Shown here: positions 7,908 through 13,981 of the stretch, piece by piece
How the letters are laid out: each line of letters starts with the position of its first letter
How positions within the stretch are numbered: position 1 is the first letter of the stretch
NCBI GenBank assembly: GCA_964647465.1
Contig: CAZYFS010000007.1
Span: 1-20,309, forward strand
Direction of reading: 5' to 3'
Length of the DNA: 20,309 nucleotides
From: CAZYFS01 sp964647465
GTDB taxonomy: Bacteria; Patescibacteriota; Minisyncoccia; Minisyncoccales; UBA1441
Position numbers and translations under genes: made by a program
Notes under the pieces: generated by a model
What the model was told of the DNA's origin: nothing
Database searches by the model: none
What the model saw: only the letters and a program-made list of their open reading frames with translations

Positions 7908-8453
7908 ATGGCTTATCAAAAAGAAAATATCGGAAGACATTGGTATGTTTTGCATACCTATTCTGGGCAAGAGGATAGGGTGGCAGAAAATCTGAAGCAA
8001 AGAACAAAAAGCTTCAAGATGGAAGACAAGGTTTTTGATATTTTAGTTCCTCGAGAAAAAAATATAAAAATAAAAGACGGAGAAAGAAAAGTTATTGAAG
8101 AAAAAATTTATCCGGGTTATGTTCTAGTTGAAATGATCGTCGATGATAAAACGTGGTATGTTGTTCGCAATACAGCAGGAGTTACTGGTTTTTTAGGAAC
8201 AGGGATAACACCAGTTCCTGTTTCTTTGGAAGAAATGGGGTTATTGCAAAAGAAAATCAAGAAACAAAAACCAAAAGTTAAAACAGATTTTGACATAGGA
8301 ACCCTGGTCGAAATTACTGATGGCTCATTCAAAAACTTTTCCGGCAAAGTAACAGCTCTTGATGCCGAGAAAGGGAAAATTAGTGTTGCCGTAGATGTGT
8401 TTGGTAGGGAAACGCCAGTTGAATTAGACACTTTGCAGGTAAAAAAAACTTAA
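7908..8453 (+). CDS. nusG: Transcription termination/antitermination protein NusG
   Basis: NusG binds RNA polymerase and promotes processive elongation and transcription-translation coupling. The 181 residues contain the NGN domain (about 10-120: HWYVLHTYSGQEDRVAENL, IYPGYVLVEM, WYVVRNTAGVTGFLG) and the C-terminal KOW domain (about 125-178: FDIGTLVEITDGSFKNFSGKV). No insertion domain is present. It sits 15 bases after secE and nine before rplK, so the three genes are clearly one operon. Confidence 0.98.
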   Translation: MAYQKENIGRHWYVLHTYSGQEDRVAENLKQRTKSFKMEDKVFDILVPREKNIKIKDGERKVIEEKIYPGYVLVEMIVDDKTWYVVRNTAGVTGFLGTGITPVPVSLEEMGLLQKKIKKQKPKVKTDFDIGTLVEITDGSFKNFSGKVTALDAEKGKISVAVDVFGRETPVELDTLQVKKT

Positions 8454-8462
8454 CAGTTAATT

Positions 8463-8882
8463 ATGAAGAAAGTTAAAAAAATATTAAAGATACATATTAA
8501 AGCAGGGAAAGCTAATCCAGCTCCTCCTTTAGGGCCAACTTTGGCTGAGCAGGGAATAAACATTCCTGAGTTTTGCAAGAAGTTTAACGATATGACGAAA
8601 GATAATGGGGAATTTACTCTCCCGGTTGTAGTAACGGTGTACGAAGATAAGAGTTATGGAATTGACTTAAAACAACCCCTCACTTCAGAACTTTTAAAGC
8701 AAATAGCTGGTGTCAAGTTGGGGTCAGGAGAACCTAATAAGAAGAAGGTTGCTAAAATTACTATTGATCAATTAAAGGAGGTGGCCGAAAAGAAAATGCC
8801 TGATCTTAATACTACCGACATTGAAAAAGCGATGAAAATTATTCGAGGGACAGCTGATTCAATGGGAATTGAAATTCAGTAA
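8463..8882 (+). CDS. rplK: 50S ribosomal protein L11
   Basis: L11 binds the GTPase-associated region of 23S rRNA at the base of the stalk. The 139-residue product is full length. The N-terminal domain carries the conserved proline motif NPAPPLGPTLAEQGINIPEFCKKFN, and the C-terminal rRNA-binding domain includes the GxGxPNKKKVAKIT-type loop and ends DIEKAMKIIRGTADSMGIEIQ. In most bacteria rplA follows immediately. Here 124 bases without a recognisable L1 gene follow, and then a new promoter and khpA. Confidence 0.98.
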   Translation: MKKVKKILKIHIKAGKANPAPPLGPTLAEQGINIPEFCKKFNDMTKDNGEFTLPVVVTVYEDKSYGIDLKQPLTSELLKQIAGVKLGSGEPNKKKVAKITIDQLKEVAEKKMPDLNTTDIEKAMKIIRGTADSMGIEIQ

Positions 8883-8890
8883 AGAGTAGT

Positions 8891-8918
8891 TGACATTGAT
8901 AAGGAAATGATTATTATG
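8891..8918 (+). promoter_or_regulatory. Promoter for khpA
   Basis: A perfect TTGACA (8891-8896) and TATTAT (8913-8918) are separated by 16 bp, in the gap where rplA would be expected. The predicted start near 8925 gives a leader of about 80 bases before khpA. Confidence 0.7.
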
Positions 8919-9006
8919 AATATTAGTGTTTCAGATCTTCCCGTATTTCTTATCGTGGGTAGATACTGATAAAGGTCGAATGATATTGATTAATTGAATT
9001 GATTTT
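8919..9006 (+). other. Leader region of khpA with a hairpin; no gene
   Basis: There is no credible coding sequence in this stretch; the longest ATG frame is about 20 codons without recognisable content. One hairpin can be drawn at 8936-8965: ATCT-T-CCC pairs with GGG-T-AGAT around a 14-base loop with one T-T mismatch. The remainder is AT-rich with repeated ATTGAT motifs close to the khpA start. A regulatory function for the hairpin is possible but unproven. Confidence 0.35.
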
Positions 9007-9444
9007 ATGCCAGAAGAAATAGAGGACAAAAAATTTTTAGAATTCGTTGTTACATCTATTGTTGACCATCCCTCTGATGTGAAGATAGAGCGAACGGTAG
9101 ACGAAATGGGAGTTCTTTTATCTCTCCATGTTCATCCCGATGATATGGGACAAGTAATTGGACGTAGTGGAGCAACAGCAAGAGCGATTAGAACCTTGAT
9201 TCGTATTATTGGTCTCAAAAGTCACTCTCGTGTTAACTTAAAGATCGAAGAACCAGAAGGTGGTCGTTCAAGACCAGCGAGTCATGATGCTTCTCATAGC
9301 GAAGAGACAAGAAAAACGGTCGAAAAGAAAGAAGAGGAAAAAGAAGAAGCACCAAAAGAAGAGAAAGAAGAGGAAAAAGAAGAAGAAATAGAAGAAGTAG
9401 AAGAGAAGAAAGAAGACAAAGATTTAGGCGATTTAGATCTATAA
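9007..9444 (+). CDS. khpA: KH-domain RNA-binding protein KhpA with acidic/lysine-rich C-terminal tail
   Basis: KhpA (YlqC family) is a small cytoplasmic RNA-binding protein that in Firmicutes works with KhpB. The first 82 residues are a single KH domain: KKFLEFVVTSIVDHPSDVKIE, then HPDDMGQVIGRSGATARAIRTLI with the GRSG loop at 52-55, and HSRVNLKIEE. Typical family members end at about 75-80 residues. Here the frame continues for about 60 more, composed almost entirely of Glu and Lys and ending GDLDL, presumably disordered. Placement before trmD matches the common rpsP-khpA-rimM-trmD order, although a strong terminator separates the two and rpsP and rimM are absent. Confidence 0.9.
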   Translation: MPEEIEDKKFLEFVVTSIVDHPSDVKIERTVDEMGVLLSLHVHPDDMGQVIGRSGATARAIRTLIRIIGLKSHSRVNLKIEEPEGGRSRPASHDASHSEETRKTVEKKEEEKEEAPKEEKEEEKEEEIEEVEEKKEDKDLGDLDL

Positions 9445-9467
9445 TTAGATTAGGTCTTATCTAAATC
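9430..9467 (+). repeat. Inverted repeat across the khpA stop codon
   Basis: GATTTAGAT at 9430-9438 is a perfect complement of ATCTAAATC at 9459-9467, with a 20-base loop. It lies directly before the terminator hairpin and may act as a stabilising 3' structure, but it could also be chance in AT-rich DNA. Confidence 0.35.
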
Positions 9468-9470
9468 TTA

Positions 9471-9507
9471 AACAGTGCTATTCTTAAGAAGGAATAGCAC
9501 TGTTTTT
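9471..9507 (+). terminator. Strong rho-independent terminator between khpA and trmD
   Basis: A perfect 13-bp stem (9471-9483 with 9492-9504) with an eight-base loop is followed by further Ts. It ends 14 bases before the trmD start, so trmD must either be read through or have its own unseen promoter. Confidence 0.9.
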
Positions 9508-9521
9508 AAATATCTTTAATT

Positions 9522-10190
9522 ATGCGATTTGATATTATTACTTTATTTCCCTCGACTATTATTCCTTTTTTCCAGGAAGGAATTATTGCTCGAGCCCAAA
9601 AAGAGAAATTAATAGATATTAAAATTCATAATCTGCGGAAATGGACAACTGACAAGCATAATGTTGTCGATGATAAGCCTTACGGAGGGGGGAGGGGAAT
9701 GATTCTGAAAATTGGACCAATTTTTAGAGCAGTTGAAAGCCTTAAACAAAAAAAGAAACAGACCAAAGTAATTTTATTTTCTCCTCGCGGAAAGGTTTTT
9801 AATCAATCTCTTGCTAATAATTATACAAAGATTGATCAATTAATTTTAATTAGTGGTCGTTATGAAGGAATTGACGAAAGAGTGTTCCAATATATTGCAG
9901 ATGATGTTTTGTCCGTTGGGAATTACACCTTGATGAGCGGAGATTTACCAGCAATAATTGTTATAGAAAGCGTTGGTCGTTTAATAGAGGGGGTAATTGG
10001 ATCAGAGGAAGAAATAAAAGAAAGGGTAAATTCGAGAGGAGGTTTCAAAGAATATCCTCAATATACACGACCAGAAGTTTTTACTTCGATTAAGGGGAAG
10101 GAATGGAAAGTTCCTCCGGAGTTACTTTCTGGCGATCATCAAAAAATTAAACAATGGAGAGAAAGTCGTACTCAAATTATTGAATCTTAA
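9522..10190 (+). CDS. trmD: tRNA (guanine37-N1)-methyltransferase TrmD
   Basis: TrmD uses S-adenosylmethionine to make m1G37 in tRNAs reading CNN-type codons, which prevents +1 frameshifting. The 222-residue SPOUT protein has DIITLFP at the N-terminus, DKPYGGGRGMI (51-61), the knot motif ISGRYEGIDERV (110-121), VGNYTLMSGDLPA (132-144) and the C-terminal PQYTRPEVF (179-187). Arg153 in ESVGRLI corresponds to the conserved Arg154 of the Haemophilus enzyme. The linker that normally holds catalytic Asp169 reads KERVNSRGGFKEYP here; the nearest acidic residue is Glu167, so the catalytic base may be shifted or replaced. The end of the gene carries the promoter for the downstream tRNAs. Confidence 0.97.
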   Translation: MRFDIITLFPSTIIPFFQEGIIARAQKEKLIDIKIHNLRKWTTDKHNVVDDKPYGGGRGMILKIGPIFRAVESLKQKKKQTKVILFSPRGKVFNQSLANNYTKIDQLILISGRYEGIDERVFQYIADDVLSVGNYTLMSGDLPAIIVIESVGRLIEGVIGSEEEIKERVNSRGGFKEYPQYTRPEVFTSIKGKEWKVPPELLSGDHQKIKQWRESRTQIIES

Positions 10191-10208
10191 GCCGGGATGT
10201 GTTATAAA
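10180..10208 (+). promoter_or_regulatory. Promoter for the Tyr-Thr-Trp tRNA cluster, inside the 3' end of trmD
   Basis: TTGAAT at 10180-10185 and TATAAA at 10203-10208 are spaced 17 bp apart, and the -35 overlaps the trmD C-terminus. The predicted start near 10215 is adjacent to the first base of tRNA-Tyr (10216), implying little or no 5' leader on the tRNA transcript. Confidence 0.65.
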
Positions 10209-10215
10209 AAAATGA

Positions 10216-10298
10216 GGGTAGGTAGCCAAGTGGTTAAAGGCGACACTCTGTAAAAGTGTTGGTTTCGGCCTACGGGGGTTCGAATCCCTCCCTGCCCA
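10216..10298 (+). tRNA. tRNA-Tyr (GTA), long variable arm
   Basis: Acceptor GGGTAGG (10216-10222) pairs with CCTGCCC (10291-10297), discriminator A73. Anticodon loop CTGTAAA carries GTA. The extended variable arm between the anticodon and T stems is that of a bacterial class II tRNA-Tyr. D loop GG and T loop TTCGAAT are canonical. CCA is not encoded. Confidence 0.95.
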
Positions 10299-10308
10299 CT
10301 TTTTGAAA

Positions 10309-10381
10309 GCCCGAATAGCTCAGCTAGCAGAGCACATCCATGGTAAGGATGAGGTCGACAGTGCAAATCTGTCTTCGGGCT
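10309..10381 (+). tRNA. tRNA-Thr (GGT) with A18/G55
   Basis: Acceptor GCCCGAA (10309-10315) pairs perfectly with TTCGGGC (10374-10380), followed by T73. The anticodon stem CATCC/GGATG encloses ATGGTAA (GGT, Thr). The D loop is AGCTAGCA, with A at position 18 instead of G. The T loop is TGCAAAT, with G at position 55 instead of T. The T stem GACAG/CTGTC is perfect, so the loop alignment is firm. CCA is not encoded. Confidence 0.93.
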
Positions 10382-10393
10382 CAAGCGAATTAA

Positions 10394-10466
10394 GGGTCCG
10401 TAGTTCAACTGGTAGAATATTGGTCTCCAAAACCAAGGGTTCCAGGTTCGAGTCCTGGCGGACCTG
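10394..10466 (+). tRNA. tRNA-Trp (CCA)
   Basis: Acceptor GGGTCCG (10394-10400) pairs with CGGACCT (10459-10465, one G-T), with G73 as expected for Trp. The anticodon loop is CTCCAAA, the D loop contains CTGGTA and the T loop is TTCGAGT. The terminal CCA is not encoded. A CCA anticodon reads only UGG, consistent with UGA being a stop here. Confidence 0.95.
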
Positions 10467-10492
10467 CTTAAAAATTTCATAAAATAAATAAA

Positions 10493-10774
10493 ATGAGTTA
10501 TGGAGATTTAATTCTTCTTTGCTTGAAGCCACAAAGAAAGAAGGTTTATCTCGAAGATTTGATCTTTGAATGCTTTGAGAGGTTTCCAACTAGATTTTGC
10601 TTTTCTAAATATCCTCAATGGCCTGATGCCAGGAAAATAGATAGGGCATTGAGATATTTAAGAAAGAAAGGAATGATTAAGGGAGATCCCCAAACTTTTT
10701 TTAGACTAACCCCGAAGGGAGAAAAGCAAGTTAGGGGAATTCAACAAAAATTTCGTCAACAAAAACTATTTTAA
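10493..10774 (+). CDS. Small winged-helix-like protein of unknown function
   Basis: The 93-residue product is basic and not assignable to a named family. The pattern is that of a winged helix: a first helix YGDLILLCL, a second helix VYLEDLIFECFERFP (about 18-33), the motif YPQWPDARKIDRALRYLRKKGMIKGDP (about 40-66) resembling a recognition helix, and a wing-like strand FFRLTPKGEKQV (about 69-80). The LTPKGE ending is typical of winged-helix transcription regulators, so DNA binding is a reasonable inference. It follows tRNA-Trp by 26 bases with no terminator between, and precedes ybaB by four bases, so it may be co-transcribed with both. No ribosome-binding site is visible. Confidence 0.75.
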   Translation: MSYGDLILLCLKPQRKKVYLEDLIFECFERFPTRFCFSKYPQWPDARKIDRALRYLRKKGMIKGDPQTFFRLTPKGEKQVRGIQQKFRQQKLF

Positions 10775-10778
10775 AATT

Positions 10779-11027
10779 ATGTTTGATAAATTTAAAGATT
10801 TAAATCAATTAAGGAAATTAAAAAGCGCACTAGGAGAAGAAGAGGAAAGATTGGAAGAAAATGGCGTGGAAGTTTTAGTTAGTGGGGAGATGAAGATAAA
10901 AGAGATTAAGTTAAATGATCAATTAAAAGCAGAAGAGCAAGCGATTTTATTAAAGGATTTAATCAATCGTGCTTTTCAAGAGGTGCAGAAGAAAGTTGCC
11001 GCAAAAATGAAAGAAGGGATGCTTTAG
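10779..11027 (+). CDS. ybaB: YbaB/EbfC family nucleoid-associated protein
   Basis: YbaB/EbfC proteins form small dimers that bind DNA. The 82-residue product is shorter than the usual 100-110 but has the family layout: an N-terminal helix (FKDLNQLRKLKSALGEEEERLEE), the central strands VEVLVSGEMKIKEIKLND (about 29-47) and a C-terminal helix (LKDLINRAFQEVQKKVAAKMKEGML). The missing part is mainly the N-terminal Met/Gln-rich helix segment. In many bacteria ybaB is paired with dnaX and recR; neither is adjacent here. The stop is TAG. Confidence 0.85.
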   Translation: MFDKFKDLNQLRKLKSALGEEEERLEENGVEVLVSGEMKIKEIKLNDQLKAEEQAILLKDLINRAFQEVQKKVAAKMKEGML

Positions 11028-11097
11028 GGATTGCTATTTATTTTAAACTTAAAATCAATCAGCAAAAATACCTGCATTTTATTATTGGCTCTAAAAG

Positions 11098-11193
11098 ATG
11101 ATGAGGAAATTAATTGATCTGTTTTTAGTGTTGATTTCCTTTTGTATTGCTTCGTTTATACTCTACAAGGGATTTTTTTTATTATTTACTTGA
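11098..11193 (+). CDS. Possible 31-residue single-pass membrane peptide
   Basis: A short frame starts with two tandem ATG codons (11098 or 11101) and ends with TGA. The product begins MMRKLIDLFLVLI and is almost entirely hydrophobic after a short basic start, with a YKG near the C-terminal third, so it would be one transmembrane helix. It lies in the 172-base gap between ybaB and the HD-domain gene and ends six bases before the latter. It has no recognisable family and no ribosome-binding site, though no gene in this window has one. It could equally be chance in AT-rich DNA. Confidence 0.3.
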   Translation: MMRKLIDLFLVLISFCIASFILYKGFFLLFT

Positions 11194-11199
11194 TTACTT

Positions 11200-11754
11200 A
11201 TGACTCGGCAAGAAGCTTTCAATATACTACAAAAGAATCTTTCTTCCCCAAATCTAATTAAGCATAGTCTTGCGGTCGAAGCTGTGATGCGTAAATTAGC
11301 AGATTATTTTGATCAAGATTGTGAACAATGGGGAATAACTGGACTGCTTCATGATATCGATTACGAAAAGACTAAAGACAATCCGAGTCAACATTCTTTA
11401 GTGGGGGCGGAGATGATTCAAGAAATGGGATTAGATGCCGAAATAGTCCAGGCAGTCAAAGTTCATAACGAGATTCATGGGATTGAACCAGAAAGTTTAA
11501 TGAGCAAGGCTCTTTTTTGCATTGATTCACTCACGGGACTGATTGTGGCAAGTGTTTTGGTGCTTCCTTCTCGAAAAATTAGCGACCTAACGGTTGATTC
11601 TGTTTTAAAGCATTTTCAACAAAAATCTTTTGCGCGGGGAGTTAATCGAGAGAATATTGACAAAACCAAAGAATATCTTGATTTAGATCGAAAAGAATTG
11701 GCGATTTTAGCATTATCGGCAATGCAGGAAATTTCGACTGAATTAGCCTTGTAA
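11200..11754 (+). CDS. HD-domain metal-dependent phosphohydrolase
   Basis: HD-family enzymes hydrolyse phosphate esters of nucleotides or cyclic nucleotides with a divalent metal. The 184 residues contain the metal-ligand set: His22 (HSLAVEAVM), His51-Asp52 (LLHDIDYE) and Asp109 (FCIDSLTGLI), with additional His65, His89 and His93 in QHSLVGAEM and KVHNEIHG. This matches the stand-alone HDIG-type proteins annotated in many bacteria, whose substrate is generally unknown. It appears to be part of a + strand run before mltG (25-base gap). No substrate is assigned. Confidence 0.9.
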   Translation: MTRQEAFNILQKNLSSPNLIKHSLAVEAVMRKLADYFDQDCEQWGITGLLHDIDYEKTKDNPSQHSLVGAEMIQEMGLDAEIVQAVKVHNEIHGIEPESLMSKALFCIDSLTGLIVASVLVLPSRKISDLTVDSVLKHFQQKSFARGVNRENIDKTKEYLDLDRKELAILALSAMQEISTELAL

Positions 11755-11779
11755 AATAAATATTTTTACATAATTCTGT

Positions 11780-12781
11780 ATGAGAAGTTTAGTTATTATT
11801 TTAATCATTATTTCTTTGACTTTTGCCTTTCTAGGATGGGGGGTTTATTCGGCTGTAAGAACTATTTTTTGGGATCCTTTTGATAGTCAAGGAGAAATAG
11901 TAAAATTTGAAATTCAGTCAGGGGAGAAAGTTATAGATCTCGCGGATAGATTAGAAGAGGCAAAGATCATTGAGAGTCGCGAAGCTTTTATTTTTTATAT
12001 TTTATTAGCTCAAAATGATCAAGATTTAAAATATGGAACATATCATTTTTCTTCAGCAATGAGCATAGTGGAGATAGCAAGCCTAATCATTTCAGGAGAA
12101 ACTGCTCCGGAAGTTGTCCTAAGAATTAAAGCCGGACAAACTCTTCTGCAAATGGAGAAATTTCTAGATCAATCTATTGGGGTTTCGGAAATTAAACTAA
12201 TTGATTTTAAGATTAAAGATTTTCAAGAAGACTTTGTTATCCTTCAGAGTGTTCCATCCGAAAAAAGCCTAGAAGGGTATATTTTCCCAGATACCTATTA
12301 TTTAGCAAAGGGGGCTTCAAGGGAAGATATTATACGGAAAAGCATGGAGAATTTATCCAAGAAACTTGAAAATATCTCTCTGTTAAAAGAAGAAAACCTA
12401 TGGCAAACGATAGTTTTGGCAAGCTTAATCGAGAAGGAGGCGGACACAATAGAAAACAAGAAATTAGTTGCGGGGGTATTAAAAAAGAGATTAGAAATGG
12501 GAATGCTCTTGCGACTTTGCTCAACTATTAATTATATTACAGGGGAGAGTAATCCCCATTTATCAATAGAAGAAACAAAAATTGATTCTCCTTACAACAC
12601 CTATCAATATCTTGGTTTGCCTCCTGGGCCTATTTGCAATCCAGGAGTGAATAGTATTGTGGCAGCGATTGATGGTAGCCCGGGTTCTTATCTTTATTAT
12701 TTTTCTACTCCAACCGGAGAAATGATTTTTAGTCACAATCTTCGTGAGCATAATCAAGCAAAAATTAAATACAATAAGTAA
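11780..12781 (+). CDS. mltG: Endolytic peptidoglycan transglycosylase MltG
   Basis: MltG cleaves nascent glycan strands at the membrane and is thought to end their polymerisation. The 333-residue protein has an N-terminal transmembrane helix (about 3-24), a LysM-like region with FEIQSGEKVIDLADRL (about 43-58), then the YceG core: EGYIFPDTYYLAKGAS (165-180), the catalytic Glu218 in LASLIEKEAD, and DSPYNTYQYLGLPPGPICNPG (269-289). The segment that normally reads LQSDPT is LRLCSTI here (244-250), so the conserved Asp-Pro is replaced by Cys-Ser. The stop codon overlaps the next start by one base (TAATG), indicating coupled translation. Confidence 0.96.
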   Translation: MRSLVIILIIISLTFAFLGWGVYSAVRTIFWDPFDSQGEIVKFEIQSGEKVIDLADRLEEAKIIESREAFIFYILLAQNDQDLKYGTYHFSSAMSIVEIASLIISGETAPEVVLRIKAGQTLLQMEKFLDQSIGVSEIKLIDFKIKDFQEDFVILQSVPSEKSLEGYIFPDTYYLAKGASREDIIRKSMENLSKKLENISLLKEENLWQTIVLASLIEKEADTIENKKLVAGVLKKRLEMGMLLRLCSTINYITGESNPHLSIEETKIDSPYNTYQYLGLPPGPICNPGVNSIVAAIDGSPGSYLYYFSTPTGEMIFSHNLREHNQAKIKYNK

Positions 12782-13314
12782 TGAACGGGAAAAGAGTTCT
12801 TTTAATAATTCCTCCGAAAAATTTTCAAGACGAAGAATATTTCGTTATTAAAGAAGAGTTAGAGAAAAAGAAAATAGAAATAATAACAGCAGGCCTAAAG
12901 GTAGGTCAAGCCATAGGAATGAACGGGGGAGCGACAACAGTAGACAAGAAATTAGCCGATATTGTTTTAGAGAGTTACGATGGATTAATTTTTATTGGAG
13001 GAACAGGAACCTTGAGGCATCTAGATAACGAAGATTCTTATCGAATTATAAATAAAGCTCTTTTGTCTCAGAAAATAATCGGAGCTATTTGTATCGCCCC
13101 TCTACTTTTAGCAAGGGCAGGAATACTCAAAGGGAAAAAGGTTACTGTGTGGGCTTCTCCCTTGAACAGAGCAGCAGTGAGAGGAATCAAAGAAGAAGAA
13201 GGGATTTATTTAGATCAGCCAGTAGTTCAAGATGGGAATATCATTACCGGAAATGGGCCCTCTGCGGCAATCGAATTTGCTCAAGTTATAATCTCATCCT
13301 TGACAAAAAGATAG
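12781..13314 (+). CDS. DJ-1/PfpI superfamily protein
   Basis: The 177-residue protein has the flavodoxin-like DJ-1/PfpI fold: VLLIIPPKNFQDEEYFVIKEEL with an acidic residue (Glu18 or Glu19) where the family partner of the nucleophile lies, DGLIFIGGTGT (67-77), and the nucleophile elbow IIGAICIAPLLLARAGIL with Cys104. The residue after the cysteine is Ile, not His, so this is not a PfpI-type protease with a Cys-His pair. Family members act variously as glyoxalases, deglycases, chaperones or stress proteins, and I cannot choose among these. It is translationally coupled to mltG. Its 3' end contains the -35 of the rplJL promoter. Confidence 0.92.
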   Translation: MNGKRVLLIIPPKNFQDEEYFVIKEELEKKKIEIITAGLKVGQAIGMNGGATTVDKKLADIVLESYDGLIFIGGTGTLRHLDNEDSYRIINKALLSQKIIGAICIAPLLLARAGILKGKKVTVWASPLNRAAVRGIKEEEGIYLDQPVVQDGNIITGNGPSAAIEFAQVIISSLTKR

Positions 13315-13328
13315 AGATTTCCTATACT
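13300..13328 (+). promoter_or_regulatory. Consensus promoter for rplJ-rplL
   Basis: A perfect TTGACA (13300-13305) and TATACT (13323-13328, five of six) are separated by 17 bp. The promoter straddles the end of the DJ-1/PfpI gene. The predicted start near 13335 produces a leader of about 110 bases, by far the longest in the window. Confidence 0.85.
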
Positions 13329-13334
13329 AACAGA

Positions 13335-13446
13335 AGTTCATAGATGGTAGGCATTTAAGCCCTACTGAGAATCAAATAGATTTTATTTTAGAATTTACGA
13401 TTTAATCTGTGAACTTAATCACAGGTTTTTTATTTTTAAAGCAAAT
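13335..13446 (+). promoter_or_regulatory. Structured rplJ leader (possible L10 autoregulatory leader)
   Basis: The leader holds an upstream hairpin with GTAGG (13347-13351) pairing with CCTAC (13361-13365) and a terminator-like hairpin at 13404-13431. In many bacteria the L10-L12 complex represses its own mRNA through a structured leader at this position. The position and structure fit, but I cannot confirm the L10-binding kink-turn by eye. Confidence 0.5.
13404..13431 (+). terminator. Attenuator-like terminator hairpin upstream of rplJ
   Basis: AATCTGTG (13404-13411) pairs with CACAGGTT (13420-13427), one T-G pair, around an eight-base loop, and a T-rich tract follows. It lies between the promoter and the rplJ ATG, so it could attenuate rplJL transcription. 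Confidence 0.6.
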
Positions 13447-13968
13447 ATGGCACTAACTCTCCAGCAAAAGAAGGAAACAATTTGTAATCTAGAAGAAAAT
13501 ATTTCTAAACAAAAAGGATTAATTTTTGTCGATTTTTACAAATTAAAAAACGAAGAATTATCTCAGTTAAGAAGCAGCTTAAGAGAAAATGATTGTCTTT
13601 TGCAAGTAGCAAAAAAGACTCTACTCAAGATAGCTTTAAAAGACAAAAAGTCGGTCGTAGAAATGATCAATAATTTTGGTGGATCGGTTGCTTTGATTTT
13701 TGGTTTTCAAGATCAAATTCAGCCAGCAAAAATAGCTTATCAATTTGCCCAAAAACACGAAAATTTAGAATTATTAGGAGGATTCTGGGATGATAATGTC
13801 CAAGAACAAGAAAAGGTCATAGCTTTGGCAAAATTACCTTCTTATCAGGAGCTTTTGGGGAAATTTGTCAATGTAATTAGTGCTCCTCCAAGAGGATTAG
13901 TCGTTGTTTTGAATGGAAATATTAAAGGTTTAGTCGTTGCCTTAGATCAAATCAAGCAATTAAAATAA
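13447..13968 (+). CDS. rplJ: 50S ribosomal protein L10
   Basis: L10 anchors the L7/L12 dimers to the ribosomal stalk. The 173-residue product has the normal N-terminal rRNA-binding domain (MALTLQQKKETICNLEENISKQKGLIFVDFYKL, then LRSSLRENDCLLQVAKKTLLKIAL), the central GGSVALIFGFQDQIQPAKIAYQFA, and a C-terminal helix region (about 130-173) to which L7/L12 N-terminal dimers bind. It follows a long structured leader and precedes rplL by 13 bases. rplA, usually upstream of rplJ, is absent. Confidence 0.97.
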   Translation: MALTLQQKKETICNLEENISKQKGLIFVDFYKLKNEELSQLRSSLRENDCLLQVAKKTLLKIALKDKKSVVEMINNFGGSVALIFGFQDQIQPAKIAYQFAQKHENLELLGGFWDDNVQEQEKVIALAKLPSYQELLGKFVNVISAPPRGLVVVLNGNIKGLVVALDQIKQLK

Positions 13969-13981
13969 ACTTAAAATTATT

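Noticed and set aside
8911..8970. Short ATG frames after rplK as a remnant of rplA
   Set aside because: The longest is about 20 codons, shows no L1 motif, and overlaps promoter and hairpin elements.
10202..10589. Two overlapping minus-strand open frames across the Tyr/Thr/Trp tRNA cluster, with strings such as GIRTPVGRNQ and RQDSNLEP
   Set aside because: These are antisense translations of tRNA genes. Very similar strings occur widely in databases as spurious proteins for exactly this reason.
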